This document shows, piece by piece, positions 62,896 through 64,000 of a stretch of 64,000 nucleotides of DNA (position 1 is the first letter of the stretch; the number at the start of each line of letters is the position of its first letter). The stretch lies in the NCBI GenBank assembly GCA_013396755.1, contig VWZF01002475.1, positions 124,001-188,000 of the forward strand, given 5' to 3'. This DNA comes from Sclerurus mexicanus. Lineage: Eukaryota; Chordata; Aves; Passeriformes; Furnariidae. The notes under the pieces are model-generated. The model made no database searches. It was not told the DNA's origin and worked only from the letters and a program-made list of their open reading frames with translations. The translations under genes were made by a program, and so were the position numbers.

Positions 62896-64000
62896 CTTTG
62901 CTGGGCTGCCTCCTGAAGTACTTAAAATGTATCTGACACCCTCTTTCTGATATTTTAGCAATTTTACATCCTGTGTTAATTATACCATAAAGCACAAAAT
63001 CTATTAGCAATTTTCAAAAAGTGTCATGCTTAAAAGGCTTTTGAGCACTTGTGACTGATTCTGGTGTGATGAAAATATCCTTCAAAATAGCTTCTAAGTT
63101 CTGAGATACAGCAGGAACTAATTCCGCTTCCTTGCAGTGAAGGTTTGAAAGGATTTGTGCTCTTAAGTACAAAAAAAATCCAAAATGTGTCCAATACTTT
63201 GAGCCTTCTCACAGGGAAGCTTAAATACAGATTTTTACACTGGAGGGGAGTAAGTACGGCAGTAAGTACTCTTCAATAGTAATGCCCTTGTGTTGCTGAT
63301 TGATCAAAAGGTCGTTGGAGCATCTCAAGTTCTGCAAAAGTGAGTGTTGTGTACCCTGGAACTGGTGTCTCTGGATGTCCTCCGTTCTTCGTTTGCCATG
63401 TCACCCTTCAAGTATTCTTGCTGTGACAGAGCTAAGGAAAACCCCCAATAAAGTGCTCCTGATACATTGCCGGGGGAATCCGGCCAGGAACAGGCACGTA
63501 GGCTCTGCAGAGTTATTCGGTTTCAGCTAAGTAGGCTTACGGATGTGTGACATGGAGTAGGTGATTGACTTTGCCCCTATTTTCATTCAGGACAAGTTCA
63601 GCCTGGTTTACAGGGCTTAAGGTCCGCCCAAATGTCATGGCATTGACAGGTGTAGCTATCCACTGTCTGTGCCCCAGTTTTGAAAACACACTCTCCTCTA
63701 TTGCTGTTCTTTTTGCTTTTTTAACCTCCAGCCGGTCTGTATAATAAACCCTCAACAAATACATCTCTCAGGTTCCTTTGGTGACAGTTACACTGCGAGA
63801 AAATGAACACTTTGCCCTTACATTGCATGTATTCTTTATAAGCAAAATCACAAAACTGTTTATTAAAACCTTTGGTGTGAAAAGTAGAAATAATGATGTA
63901 CGGCACACTTCCTGAGACAACCAAAGAAAGCATTCCAGAACTTGATTTCTTATATGGTGTTGAATAGTGAATAAACACACACCTCTGCCCGTGTTTTGTC

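Larger units (their letters stand above)
15676..64000 (+). other. WWOX: WWOX intron 5, 5' portion
   Basis: This is non-coding sequence downstream of exon 5, opening with the consensus donor GTAAGT and running to the window end. The next WWOX exon (exon 6, encoding roughly the HKAKVEAMTLDLA region) is not visible. In human, intron 5 is on the order of 200 kb, so an intron longer than 48 kb in a compact bird genome is plausible. The G+C level is low apart from an island near 23 kb and smaller patches (about 31.5, 42.7, 53.6 and 57.6 kb). Confidence 0.88.
60481..64000. other. Intron 5 stretch at the window end
   Basis: It holds a 16-base tandem duplication and a short inverted repeat. The longest open frame of the window (181 codons, minus strand, 60842-61387) lies here. 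It is rich in Ser, Pro and Lys, has no recognisable domain, and a frame of this length has a fair chance of arising at random in 64 kb. No WWOX exon 6 is seen before the end. Confidence 0.6.

Overview
The window looks like bird nuclear DNA. It is A+T-rich, intron-like sequence with very few repeats, and its one clear interspersed repeat (about 41037-41258) is the 3' end of a CR1 LINE, the dominant avian retroposon. It contains one protein-coding exon that I can support, on the + strand at 15569-15675. This is exon 5 of WWOX (WW domain-containing oxidoreductase). The encoded residues, the 107-base length, the entry phase and the flanking AG/GTAAGT splice sites all fit the WWOX exon that finishes the NADP(H)-binding glycine motif of the short-chain dehydrogenase/reductase (SDR) domain. 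The rest of the window would then be the 3' part of intron 4 (1-15568) and the 5' part of intron 5 (15676-64000). Very long introns are a known property of WWOX, whose human copy spans about 1 Mb and hosts the fragile site FRA16D.

Region by region: 1-15568 is intronic, with homopolymer runs, a degenerate ancient retroposon tail (about 6540-6735) and a homeodomain-motif-rich stretch (about 11440-11760). 15569-15675 is the exon, with a weak, purine-interrupted acceptor tract and a perfect donor. 15676-64000 is intronic. It holds an isolated CpG-rich segment (about 22930-23460), several stretches that look like conserved non-coding elements (about 18930-19270, 30120-30350, 30500-30900, 47330-47560, 54530-54790, 56400-56940, 59820-60480), the CR1 insertion, a few microsatellites and a scatter of short tandem duplications with 10-16 base units.

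I found no second gene, tRNA, rRNA, known small RNA, CRISPR array, DNA transposon or provirus. All other open reading frames, up to 181 codons, lack recognisable domains and are of a length expected by chance in 64 kb. The conserved-element and regulatory calls are pattern-based inferences and need a multi-species alignment or chromatin data. I see no sign of a novel multi-gene system. The most useful leads are the CpG-rich intronic segment and the motif-dense non-coding blocks.
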